Below, one piece after another: positions 9,196-19,400 of a stretch of DNA of 64,000 nucleotides. The position numbers and the translations under genes were made by a program. Each line of letters opens with the position of its first letter. Positions within the stretch are counted from its first letter, which is position 1. Under the pieces are notes generated by a model. It saw nothing but the letters and a program-made list of their open reading frames with translations, was not told the DNA's origin and did no database searches. The DNA comes from UBA6168 sp041163745 (lineage in GTDB: Bacteria > Bacteroidota > Bacteroidia > Chitinophagales > Saprospiraceae). Where the stretch lies: NCBI GenBank assembly GCA_041163745.1, contig JBEAQU010000024.1:62001-126000 (forward strand). Direction: 5' to 3'.

Positions 9196-9525
9196 ATGTA
9201 TACGCAAAGGATCACATCAGAAACCCTCCCGGAGGTAGCCATCCGGAAACTGGTGGAGGATGGAGCCGTCCTGTTGGACGTCCGCACCCATTGTGAGTAC
9301 GCAGGGTATCACATCGAGGGGGCCATAAACGTCCCTTACGACGAAATCTGTCTGATGCAGCCCTTTTTGGAAAGGCTGGAGGGCCCTTTGGTCCTGTACA
9401 GCGCACATGGCCGGCGAAGCGGCATCGCCTTGCGGAAACTGCGCGACATCGGCTTGGATGTCTACGACGCAGGCACCTTGCATAGCGTGGAGCGAGCCCT
9501 CCAAAGAAGGAGCCCGGACAGTTAG
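9196..9525 (+). CDS. Rhodanese-like domain protein lacking the catalytic cysteine
   Basis: A single-domain rhodanese fold of 109 residues. The N-terminal signature LLDVRTHCEYAGYHIEGAIN is clear, and the active-site region reads LVLYSAHGRRSGIAL. In active rhodaneses this loop is Y-C-x-x-G-x-R-S; here the sulfur-accepting cysteine is replaced by serine (Tyr-Ser-Ala-His-Gly-Arg-Arg-Ser). Persulfide transfer is therefore unlikely and a binding or regulatory role is more probable. The two other cysteines (in THCEY and DEICLM) are not at the catalytic position. The gene lies between hsp20 and two universal stress protein genes on the same strand and probably belongs to that stress operon. Confidence 0.9.
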   Translation: MYTQRITSETLPEVAIRKLVEDGAVLLDVRTHCEYAGYHIEGAINVPYDEICLMQPFLERLEGPLVLYSAHGRRSGIALRKLRDIGLDVYDAGTLHSVERALQRRSPDS

Positions 9526-9651
9526 GGCGACCCTACCCGATAGCTAGACAAAACCGTTCAACTGCCATCAATTATTCTGAGTATAACGCAAACTTTGAAA
9601 TTATTTAATAACTTGAGGACGATTGGCCGTAAGAAAAAACAACATCGTCAT

Positions 9652-10503
9652 ATGAAGCGCATTCTCGTTCCAACCGATTTTTCCACCTGTGCCGGCTACG
9701 CGGAAATGGCGGCCGTGGCGATTGCACAAAAGACCGGATCGAGGGTCACTTTTCTCCACGGCATTTCATCGAACGGCAGCAAAGCCGGTGACCGGGCTGT
9801 TTCGCTGGCCCGTTGGTCCCTGCGAAGCCCATCAAACGGCGCATTGGACCGACTGTCGGCGGAGGAAGCGCTGTCCGCAAGGGTGCGCAGTGCCATCCGA
9901 ATCGGTGTCGAAGCTGAAGGCAGGCTCGTTCCGACCGAGTCGCAAGGACTGGAATACGCCATTTTCGAGGAGCAGGATGTGGACCTGATTGTCATGGGTA
10001 GCCATGGAAACCAATCCGTCCAACGGTCAACGCCAGGACCCCTCACTGCCAAGGTGATGCGGCAGTCGAAAATTCCGGTGTTGGTGATGAACAGGGAGTT
10101 CAACGGAAGATTCTCCATGGATACGGTCGTATTCGCCTCCGGACTTGAACACGACACGCATCACGCCTTTGAGAAATTGCTTCGATTCTCCCGGGAAATT
10201 GGAACCCATCAGCTACACTTCCTCGAGGTGAACACGCCGTCCAATTTCAAACCATCCGGCACCATCGATGAGGAGATGCATTCCTATCTGAGCCAGCACG
10301 GGAGTACGCCGACCATCAAACGAAGCATCTATAACCATTACAACGTCGAGACCGGCATCATCGAATACGCCCGGCAGAGCGGTGCGCAAATCATCGCATT
10401 GTCGAACCACGGCCGAACGGACCTTTCCGGGCTGTTCATCGCCAGCATCCCGGAGAACATCATCAAGTTCGCTACGCAGCCGGTATTGAGCATCGGCATC
10501 TGA
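9652..10503 (+). CDS. Tandem universal stress protein (UspA family)
   Basis: A 283-residue cytoplasmic protein made of two Usp folds. The first starts MKRILVPTDFSTCAGYAEMA and holds a degenerate nucleotide loop VMGSHGNQSVQRSTPGPLT. The second begins near residue 150 (TVVFASGLEHDTHHAF) and ends ALSNHGRTDLSGLFIASIPE with PVLSIGI. The open frame reaches back to a TTG at 9595, but the typical Usp start sequence puts the start at ATG 9652. Tandem Usp proteins are common in Bacteroidota and are linked with nutrient and oxygen stress. The stop overlaps the start of the next usp gene (TGATG), which indicates coupled translation. Confidence 0.92.
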   Translation: MKRILVPTDFSTCAGYAEMAAVAIAQKTGSRVTFLHGISSNGSKAGDRAVSLARWSLRSPSNGALDRLSAEEALSARVRSAIRIGVEAEGRLVPTESQGLEYAIFEEQDVDLIVMGSHGNQSVQRSTPGPLTAKVMRQSKIPVLVMNREFNGRFSMDTVVFASGLEHDTHHAFEKLLRFSREIGTHQLHFLEVNTPSNFKPSGTIDEEMHSYLSQHGSTPTIKRSIYNHYNVETGIIEYARQSGAQIIALSNHGRTDLSGLFIASIPENIIKFATQPVLSIGI

Positions 10504-11438
10504 TGACCGTCCTCCCAACGCAACCCAACATGACCGAAGCATCTTTCAAAGACATCGGATTGGTGCTGTCCCTTGATGAAACGGACGGCTTCCTTCCCGA
10601 CTTGGTGGCCTCGCTGCCTACCATCCGCACCGGCGCCGGCCGCTTGCATCTGTTCCACATCATTCCCAGCCTGGCGTTGTCCGGACATATGCAGGAGATG
10701 GTGCATTCCCTTCAATCCCCGCATTTCGGGTTGGAAGACCGGTTGAAAAAGATAATGCTGCAACAATGGTCCCAACGGTATCCCGAACTGGCGGCCCAAG
10801 GCTCCCTATTGGCCGATGTGCGGGAAGGACATCCGCTGCAGCTGATGCTCCAGCTTTGTGCGGAGCATTCGGTGGACCTACTGGTCTCGGCCACCATACC
10901 TGGTGATATGGCCAGTGGGCTGGCAGCGAAACGGCTGGCCCGACATGCAAAACAGGCCCTTCTTTTCCTACCGGCCGGCACCTCGGCATTGGAACTGGAC
11001 CATCCTGTCGTACCGTTTGATTTTTCCGAGCATTCCGTGAAGGCGGTCCGGGCCATGTTGCGATGGGCGGATGAAATGGGCAAGCCCTCCAAGTCCGTAA
11101 AGGCCCTGTATGTGGTTGATTATCCGCCGACCAAAGATTATCTGACCCGCCATTACGGCCTGTTGACTTCGGATTGGAAGGAAAGACTGGCCCGCCGTTT
11201 CCGGGAACAGATGGCCATGGCCGGCATCGACCCGGACCGGCTGGATTTCCTGGCCGTCAAGAACGACCGGTTCGACGTCGCCGCCACGCTTCGGGCTTAT
11301 TGGCAGGCATCCGGCACGGATTTCATCTGCATGGGTGCCTTGGGCCACAGTTCCCTCGAACATCTGTTCCTTGGCAGTGTGACGGAGGCATTGGTGAGCG
11401 ACCCCCTCGACATACCCATCCTGCTTATCCGTAGCTGA
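10503..11438 (+). CDS. Tandem universal stress protein (UspA family), second copy
   Basis: A 311-residue protein related to the gene before it, again with two Usp folds. The N-terminal half (DIGLVLSLDETDGFLPDLVA) is diverged. The C-terminal half (HPVVPFDFSEHSVKAVRAML) ends with the ATP-loop type motif CMGALGHSSLEHLFLGSVTE and DIPILLIRS, which fits the G-x2-G-x9-G-S/T pattern, so nucleotide binding is plausible there. The ATG overlaps the previous stop codon by one base. It is the last gene of the hsp20-rhodanese-usp-usp string and faces a convergent TonB-like gene. No clear terminator is seen in the 154 bases between them. Confidence 0.9.
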   Translation: MTVLPTQPNMTEASFKDIGLVLSLDETDGFLPDLVASLPTIRTGAGRLHLFHIIPSLALSGHMQEMVHSLQSPHFGLEDRLKKIMLQQWSQRYPELAAQGSLLADVREGHPLQLMLQLCAEHSVDLLVSATIPGDMASGLAAKRLARHAKQALLFLPAGTSALELDHPVVPFDFSEHSVKAVRAMLRWADEMGKPSKSVKALYVVDYPPTKDYLTRHYGLLTSDWKERLARRFREQMAMAGIDPDRLDFLAVKNDRFDVAATLRAYWQASGTDFICMGALGHSSLEHLFLGSVTEALVSDPLDIPILLIRS

Positions 11439-11592
11439 CCGGATGTTCCGTTGCCGACCGGAAGGGAAAAAATCCTCCTGGGGCTTGTGTCCGATCCATG
11501 ACGGTCGATGAAAGGAAAGCAAGGGAAATATACCCTGCAGGAGGCCGGTGTCGTTTCCCCACCTACGGGCGGCGGACGCTGTGTTCGCCCGC

Positions 11593-12498
11593 TCACTCCA
11601 ATTTGAAACGAACCGGCAAGGTGAACATGACCCGTACCGCCCGGTCCCGTTGCTTGCCCGGATTCCAGGCAGGCATGGACATCACGACCCTTTTAGCTTC
11701 CTCCCCGCAGCCGGCACCGATATCCCGCACCAGGTTCGGTTCGCTGATCGATCCGTCCTGCTCCACCACGAATTGAATGACAACCATGCCTTCGACCCCA
11801 TTCTCCCTGGCCATTTCCGGATACCGGATGTTCCGGTAGATGAAAGCCAGCAATTTCTCATCCGCGCAGGCCTGCCGGTCCTTTTTATCCGGAACATCCT
11901 CGCAACCAGGAAACAACGGCTGCTGCTCAACAATACGGAAAATCTCCCGTTCATCGGTATTGGCAGGCGGCGGGGGCGGTGGGGACAGGGACGCCTTTTT
12001 GTCGGTCATCACCGGTGGAGGGGCTTCGACATCGGAATGCTGGTCCACACTCTGGTCTTCAAACACCATCGTCTTCACTTCGGGCAAATCCGTTGCGACT
12101 ATCATCGAGGTATTGACCGGCGGCGGGGGCGGGGGCGGCGGGGGCTCCGCGGTTCGCGGCATATGCAGCTCTATGTCAGATGGCACCGCCAACATTTCCG
12201 ACAGGTCGACCCGGCTTGTATCCCGGGTCGTCCAACTGAAAGCGAGGAGCATGAGGAGCAGGGCGACGACGAGGCCATATTCCAGCAAGGTGTTTCGAAA
12301 CCGGAACACATCGACCTCCGGATATTTGTTCCGCCCCTCCAAAGGAGAAGACCAGGTTCGGTCACGGTATTTTTCCGTCAATCCGGCGGTCGTCTGCCTG
12401 CCCAGAAAGCGTTGAGTGAAATAAACGACCGCCCCCGTGACAAGGACGATGCCCCCCAGCAACCATTTGATCTCGGTGGAAGTGAATGCTACTGCCAT
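11593..12498 (-). CDS. TonB-like energy transducer protein
   Basis: A 301-residue protein with two N-terminal membrane helices (WLLGGIVLVTGAVVYFT at about 11-28 and EYGLVVALLLMLLAFSW at about 73-90), a linker with two polyproline runs (nine prolines near 117 and six near 172), and a C-terminal TonB domain. The TonB part reads FIYRNIRYPEMARENGVEGM, then VVIQFVVEQDGSIS and MPAWNPGKQRDRAVRVMFTL. TonB links the ExbBD proton motor to outer-membrane receptors; this two-helix form is common in Bacteroidota. No exbB, exbD or TonB-dependent receptor gene is adjacent, so its partner is not identifiable here. It is convergent with the second usp gene. Confidence 0.9.
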   Translation of the reverse strand: MAVAFTSTEIKWLLGGIVLVTGAVVYFTQRFLGRQTTAGLTEKYRDRTWSSPLEGRNKYPEVDVFRFRNTLLEYGLVVALLLMLLAFSWTTRDTSRVDLSEMLAVPSDIELHMPRTAEPPPPPPPPPVNTSMIVATDLPEVKTMVFEDQSVDQHSDVEAPPPVMTDKKASLSPPPPPPANTDEREIFRIVEQQPLFPGCEDVPDKKDRQACADEKLLAFIYRNIRYPEMARENGVEGMVVIQFVVEQDGSISEPNLVRDIGAGCGEEAKRVVMSMPAWNPGKQRDRAVRVMFTLPVRFKLE

Positions 12499-12865
12499 GG
12501 TTCGTTGTTTGTTTGGTTATGGAATCGAACCGAGGACGGCACCACACCAGAACGCCCGCCTACCGGTTCTTCCAGGTCGCCGACCATATCAGGACCGGCA
12601 TCAGACCAGTGCTCAATATCCTGCTCTTGGCTATACGCTTTGGTGGGAATTGTCAGTAGCACAGGATGATTTCCATCACGCCGGTACCCGACAAGTGCAC
12701 GAACGTGCCGGAAAGGTGCCATGCGGCCTTGCGGGATGACATATGCCTGCCGGCATCATGATTTGGCGAGAGTCAGAAGCGGAAAGGATGGGAAGCCTTC
12801 TGCGGGAAACATATGGGCCGGTTTTCCGTCAAACCTTCAGGGTACTAACATTAAAACAACGTTCC
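12499..12865. other. Divergent intergenic region, no gene recognised
   Basis: These 367 bases separate the TonB-like gene (minus) from a lipoprotein gene (plus). Open frames run through it but have no recognisable product and the plus frame is only the upstream extension of the lipoprotein gene. I see no TAnnTTTG promoter box of good quality on either strand. Confidence 0.4.
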
Positions 12866-13471
12866 ATGATGTCCATGCAACTTCTGTCGGCCTTAAGGCC
12901 ATTTCAGATCTGTCTCCCAATGCTGTTGCTAGTGTTCAGCGTTTCCTGTCGGAACGAATTGCCCGCCTTGCGTCAACCCGTGGCGGTCGGCAACAAGGAT
13001 TCGGCCGCGATGGTCGGTCCCACGGATGCAAAGTCGGTCTCCGAAGCGGTATCGGAGCGGAACGGGCCGATGCAAGTGGTCATTTCTTCCCTGCAGATCG
13101 TGCAGGAAGCCTACCTGCATACCGCCGAAGTAAATGCTGGCGCTGAAAAAGTCACGGTCCTGGTGGACGAGGATTATACCCTCGCCATTCAAAGCCAAGG
13201 ACGCCGGGTCAATCGGGAGATTCGGGTGCACCTCACCGACCTGGAATCAGACATCCGACTAATGGATATCATCGTGGATGGTCCGGACGGAACACAACCT
13301 GGTTGCCGCATTCCGGTCCGCACGGACGGTTCGCCGGTGCGGACGTATGAAAACGGACGGCTGACCAGGGAGGACGACCGGTTGGAACTTTTGTTTTCCG
13401 ACCGGCCGACCGTACAAAGGGCACTGTCGGGAATGATACTGGCCATCCGTGGTGCCAGGGGAGAGCTTTGA
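12866..13471 (+). CDS. Hypothetical lipoprotein
   Basis: A 201-residue protein of unknown function. ATG 12866 (MMSMQLLSALRPF) gives a good lipoprotein signal: a hydrophobic stretch PMLLLVFSVSC with lipobox-type cysteine followed by RNELPAL, so the mature protein should be anchored to a membrane. The open frame extends further upstream to 12743, but that segment has no signal character. The mature part is charged and contains a beta-rich region (VTVLVDEDYTLAIQSQGRR, HLTDLESDIRLMDIIVDGP), followed by a segment rich in Arg and Asp. I do not recognise the family. It is convergent with the giant SprB-repeat gene, 28 bases apart. Confidence 0.65.
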   Translation: MMSMQLLSALRPFQICLPMLLLVFSVSCRNELPALRQPVAVGNKDSAAMVGPTDAKSVSEAVSERNGPMQVVISSLQIVQEAYLHTAEVNAGAEKVTVLVDEDYTLAIQSQGRRVNREIRVHLTDLESDIRLMDIIVDGPDGTQPGCRIPVRTDGSPVRTYENGRLTREDDRLELLFSDRPTVQRALSGMILAIRGARGEL

Positions 13472-13499
13472 CAACGAAAGAATTCCGTGGCGACCGGAC

Positions 13500-16400
13500 T
13501 TAACGGACCAGCAGCAAGTTGGCATCACCAACCTTTTGGCTGCCATCCCATACGTCAATCCTGTAACTGCCGGCCGGCAGATGCTGCCAGTCCAGCATCC
13601 ATTCCTTTTCAACGGAGGACAGGGCTTGGCGAAGCACCGTCCGACCAAAGGCGTCATACAGCCTGACCGTGGGATAGCGCAGTGTCCGATCCACCGCCAG
13701 CCTGAACCGACCTGCCCCGGGATTGGGAAAGATACGGATAGTCCTTATACCCGATGGCTGCAATACAGCTGAGAGAGTTTCAACCTCGATGGACAAGGTC
13801 ACGCGGCAACCCATGCTATCCTGAACCGACACCTCGTAAGTTCCTGGATCCAATTCGGAAATGGTATCCGACGCCGGGAGGTCCGACAGCAGGAAGATAT
13901 AAGGAGGTGTTCCGCCGCCTGCCGCTGCATAAATGACCCCGTTCGATTGCCCCTCGGTCGCGGGGTCCGACCCAAGCTGCAACGATAGAGGCGGTGGCTC
14001 CGAAATACTCGCCATGGTATCCACCAGGCAACCGTTCCCATCGAATACCTGTAGCTGATAATCCCCTTGGGGCATGGCTGTCAAATTCTTGGAAAACAGG
14101 AGGTCGTTCCAAACGAACAACAAAGGTTGCACACCGCCGGAAACATCCACCTGCACGGCACCGTCCGTCCCTCCGGAGCAACTGACGTCCGTCACGGAAA
14201 GGAAGGTGAACTGCATGGGTTCCGCTGAAGGGAGCAAGTCGAAAGGCGAGGAAACGGCGACGCAACCGGATGCGTCGGTCACGGTCACTTGGTAGATTCC
14301 GGCAGGAACCCCGAACAGGTCCTGCGAGGTTGTGCCGTCGCTCCATAGATAATCATAAGGACCATTCCCACCGGAAGCCGTGATGTTCACTGCCCCGTCC
14401 TCCGTGTCAATGCAGGAAGCCGGCCAGACGACGGCAGGAAAGGCTGTCAGGGACAATTCGGCCGACGGTTCCACCACTTGAGCCACCAAATGGTCCTTAC
14501 AACCCAGGCTGTCCGTCAACTGCAACACATAGGGACCGGCGGAAAGGAGCCCGATTCCGGCACCGGTTCCGAGGGTATCATTGGACAGGCCTGACAACCA
14601 AAGGTATTGGTAGGGAGGCAGCCCACCGGAAGCGACGACCTCGATGCTGCCGTCGGCACCGCCCTTGCAACTGACCGGAACCAAGCCGCCGGAAGCGACG
14701 GAAGCCTGGAGCATCTGGACTTCCGATACCAGCATCCAGGGAGACACAGCGGTACAGCCCCCTGCATCTGTCACCGTGACGTTGTACGCAGCGGGAGGCA
14801 AGTGGTCCAGACCTATCCGATTCGTATCCAGCATACCGATGGTTCCGTTGCTCCAGATGAACTGATAAGGAGCTTCCCCTCCTTGGATATCCACCTGCAG
14901 CTGTCCGTTCTGGAATCCCGGACAAACCAAGGATAGGAAGTTCCCTTGTGAAGGGTTGGCCTTGACCGGGCTGAATTCACTGGGCACCTTGATGGAGGGC
15001 AGCAGTTTCGTACAGCCGGCGGCATCCGTAATCGTCAGCTGGTATTCCCCGGGTTGTACTTGCTCGAGGCAAGCACCATTTTCACCATGGCTCCATTCGA
15101 ACGCGTAGGGTTGGATGCCACCGGAGACCAGCACACAGACGGAATCCACGACAATTGCCTCACAACCAGGCGGAATGACCAGGTCGAGGTCCGAAACGAT
15201 CGGTTCCGGAGCCACGACTTGCAAAGATTCCGTCACCAGCATGCAACCTTGTTGGTCTGTTACGGTCAGGGCGTAGGAACCGGCCGCCAACTCGTCATTG
15301 TCTTCAGTTTGTTTACCGTCGGACCAAAGAAAAAGATAAGGCGGCGAGCCGCCGGTTACAGCGACGTCGATGCGACCTTCCTCCCCTCCGAAGCAGGCGA
15401 TGCTCTCGATGTTGTCCACCTCCACGCCCAGCGCGTCAGGCTGCTGTAGCAGTATTTCCTCGACGACCGCTTCGCAACCGAGTTTGTCCGTCACCGTGAC
15501 GGAATAAGTTCCGGCGGCAAGCCCGTTGTTAAGAAAAGTGTTCACATTGTTGCTCCATAGGCACTCGTAAGGTTCCGCTCCACCGGACGGAGTCAGGACC
15601 AACTGTCCGTTGAACTGGCCGAAACAAGTCGGTGGGAATGTCCCCAGATTCAGTTCAATGGGTTGGTTGAGGGGTATGTCCGCCTCCACCTGCAGTTCGC
15701 AGCCGAAGGCATCCGTCAGGGTCAGGGCGTATTGGCCTGCCGCTCGGCCGGTCAGGCTCGTTGTGGTGTCACCGGTATTCCAATGAAAGGCATAGGGTGG
15801 CTGTCCACCCGCTATTTGCTGGATGAAAAGGGCGCCGTCGTCCAGACCCACACAAGTGGGTGCTTCCGCTCCCAGGACAACGGAGAGGGCGTCCTGGCCT
15901 GTCACGAGCATAGTGTCGGAGAGTCCCTTGCAACCGGATTGGTCTGTCACCTCGAGCAAATAGGAGCCCGGGGCCAGTCCGGAGATATCCTCCGATGGGA
16001 ATTGTGTCCCGTTCCAGCGAAAGGAATAGCCGCCGTTTCCGCCGGAGACCGTTGTGAAGATCTGACCGTTGTCGATGCCATTGCAATCCGGATGCTGAAG
16101 GGTATCCAGGACGATGCTGAGCGGTGCCGGTTGCGGAAGAAGGAAAGTCTTCTCATGGGAACATCCCGCCTTGTCTGTCACAGTTACCGCATAAGTCCCG
16201 CCAGCCAGGTTGGTGAGAACATTGCCGGCCGCACCGTTTGTCCAGCTGTAAGCATAGGGAGGCGTTCCTCCTTCCACCTTTACGGCGAGGAAGCCATCGG
16301 TATCGCCGGCACAGGTCGGCTGTACGAGGTCAGCCGGATCGACGACCAAAGGAGCCGGTGCGGCGACGACGAGCGGGAACAATACAACCTGGCAGTTGCG

Positions 16401-19400
16401 GGCATCCGTGATCGTCACCCCGTACGTTCCGGGAATAACCTGTTGCAATTGGTTTGAAATCTGTCCGTTGCTCCATTGGAACGCATACGGCGGAGTACCG
16501 CCGAGCACAGTGGTGGTAATAAGTCCGTCCTGTTCTCCGGAGCAGGTCACATTGGTCACATTGGCTTTTGCGAACAAGGGTTCCGGCTCCTGAACAGGTA
16601 TGGCCAGTTCGTTCGAGCAGATTCCTTCCGTAACGGTTACGTGATAGGTTCCGGCAGCCAGGCCACAGTTTTCAGGACCGATGACGCCGTTATCCCAGGA
16701 GATGACGGGGTTGGTCCCCACCACACCCAACTGGATACAGCCATCGTTCCCGCCGGCGCAGCTGACATCGGACACATTTTCAACGACGGTGATGGCGGAC
16801 GGCCCGTTGACGACGATGAAGGGTATCACATAGGGGCAACCCAGGTAAGAGGCGTCGACCACGGTGACGGCGTAGGTTCCCTGGGAGAGTCCGTCGATGG
16901 ACAAGCTGCCAGGGTGGTTGGACACGGAACCATTCGTCCAGGTGATGGAGAAGGGCGGGGTTCCTCCGATCGGGTTCAGCAAGATAGCACCATCCTGACC
17001 GTTGCAGGAGGTCACCGGTTCCGCGTCAATCTGTACGGCTGCGATGCTGCTGACGGCAGTGACCTGGATGGTGTCTGTGCTGGTGCAGGCGTTGGCGGCG
17101 GTGAGCACGACCCGATAGGTGGCGGACCAACCGACCTGGGGCGGAATGGATACGTCGATCTGACCCGTCGTCTGGCCGTTGTTCCAGGCGACGGACAACG
17201 GTGCCAGGCCGCTGCCGATGTCCTGCGCGACCAGAACGCCCTCGGTGCCGGCGCACAACAAGGTATCTCCCACGATGCGTGCCACCGGGCTGGGTTTCAC
17301 CGATACCATGACGGACAAGGTGTCGGAACAGCCGCCGGGCGCCTCGGAACGGACCAGGTATCGGGTAGTTGACGCTGGCTGCACGACACTACCGGATAGC
17401 ATGGATGTATCGAGACCGGAGATTTGGAAATAATGCAGCGCACCGTTCACGCCATTGCTGTCGATGATGTCCAGGCTGACCAGGTCGAATGAATCCCCGA
17501 GACAGAGTTCCGGCTGGTCGAGCGTATGGATGGAGGGTTCCGGTCTTACGATGACAGATACGGCGGTTCGCTGGGCGGAGACACAGGTGGCGCTGAGGAC
17601 CTCCTCCACATAGAAAGTGTGGACGGCGACCTGGGGGCCGGATTGGGGCAGCTGCCCGGACGGCAACTGAAAAACGTTTCCGTTATGCAGTGGCTGGTCT
17701 GCATACGCATCCGCATACCACAGCAAGTCTCCATTGAAAGAACCGAATGCCAACAGAGACGCGCCGGAACCGGTGCATACCGTATCACCGAGGGCGAACG
17801 GAGCCGGCAGGAAGGCATCGTCCGCCATGCCGTTGCAATTCTCATCCACTTGATTGCAAGGTATTTCGTCGGCACCCGGATAGATGAAGGTATCTTCGTC
17901 ATCGCAATCCGTGCTGTTGTCGACATAACCCGGAAAAAAGGCCGGCTGACAGGTGGCGATGAAATGGTTCGGCTGACCGAAACCATCCCCGTCCTGATCC
18001 AGATAAACGGAAAACGGGGGAAATCCGAGATCGATTGCGCCGAAGAAGGTGAGGTTGTCGAGCGCGATGTCGCCACGGATACCGTTTCCTCCGGTACCAA
18101 CGAAGCGGAACTGGACTGTATCACCATGGAAAGCGGTCAGATCGAGGTATTGGGCGAACCATTCCGCTCCAAGGTTCCCCTCCGCTTCCCAGAGGGTTTC
18201 CCACTGCTGGCCGTCCTTGGAGAGTTCCAGCCGGAGGCCGGCCACATTGGCTCCGTGCAACATGTAGTGGAAGAACATATCACACCCCGCTGAAGATTCC
18301 GGCAAGACCATGCAGTTCGACTGCAGGACCGCCTTGTTCCCATTCCGGCATAGGGCACCGGACGACTCCAGGTAAAGATATTGTCCGCCACCCGGCATAT
18401 CGTCCGACGGTCCGGTGGAAGGGGTCTGGGAAGGGCCTCCGAACACGATCCAATCGAAGTCGTCATGTGTGGCGTTCCACCATGTTCCGTTCAGCGCGCA
18501 GGAAACCCCACAGATTGCCTGGCAGGACGGCAGGTCGTCGAAGGTGGTCTGCAGGACCGTTCCGGACGGGGCACAAGTGGTTGAGAAAACCGACGCGCAG
18601 GTATTTTGGGAGAACTGTCCGTCGCCACAATAGGACCTTACATAGACTTCGTAATTCGTGGAAGGAACCAGTCCGTTTAGGGAGAATGGCGGAGGAGCGT
18701 TCGTGAACAGGACGATTCCGTTCCCGGTGGAGTCTACGCCGGGTAGGAAAGTACCGGCAGGTCCGTATTCAAGGATGGTGGTGGTGGTTTCGATCGGGGG
18801 TGACCAGCTGATGCGGGCCGCCACGGAGTCGACGGCAAGGACCTTCACATCCGTCGGCGGCAGGCAGTCGGTTGCGGCCAGGACGATCTCGGCATATTCC
18901 AAAATGCCGGTATGTTCCTTGCCATCGTCACATATTTCCAGGACCCAGGTACCCAGCGGGCTGGATCCGTCGTTGAACATTTCCAGGGGGGCTTCCGGAA
19001 TGTGCGGTCCCAGAAAAGGTGGCGTTCCTTCAGTAATGGAAGGTGTCTGACAGGAAATCGGGAGGATTCCGGCGATGAATGCCGTGTATCCCGAACAGCC
19101 GGCCAGCGTGGCATCCCCGTAATGGTCGTTGCTGGAACCGTTGTCGGAAGAAAGTTCCAAGGTCACCCCGTTCGGAGAGCGGAGACGGAGGTCTAGGTCC
19201 GCCACCCATTCGTGGGTGATGATGACCCTTACCTCCTGGACGAAAACATCGATTCCCAGGCTGTCACCGGGTGCCTGGTCCACGGTCAGGTGAAACCGGT
19301 TTCCGCTGCCACAGTCAAAATCTGGAATGAGGCCCACATTGCCGCAGGCGGTAGGATTCGGCGCGGAGACCTGTGCGGAAAGCATACTGTTTCTGCCGAA

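Noticed and set aside
9196..9525. Rhodanese cysteine lost through a frameshift or misreading
   Set aside because: The frame is unbroken and the residues around the serine match the family on both sides, so a real substitution is more likely.
12743..12865. N-terminal extension of the lipoprotein frame (41 codons)
   Set aside because: Starting here would bury the lipoprotein signal inside the protein; ATG 12866 places it at the N-terminus.
16476..17372. Open frame of 298 codons antisense to the SprB-repeat gene
   Set aside because: The minus-strand SprB repeats run through it without a break; the antisense product has no domain.
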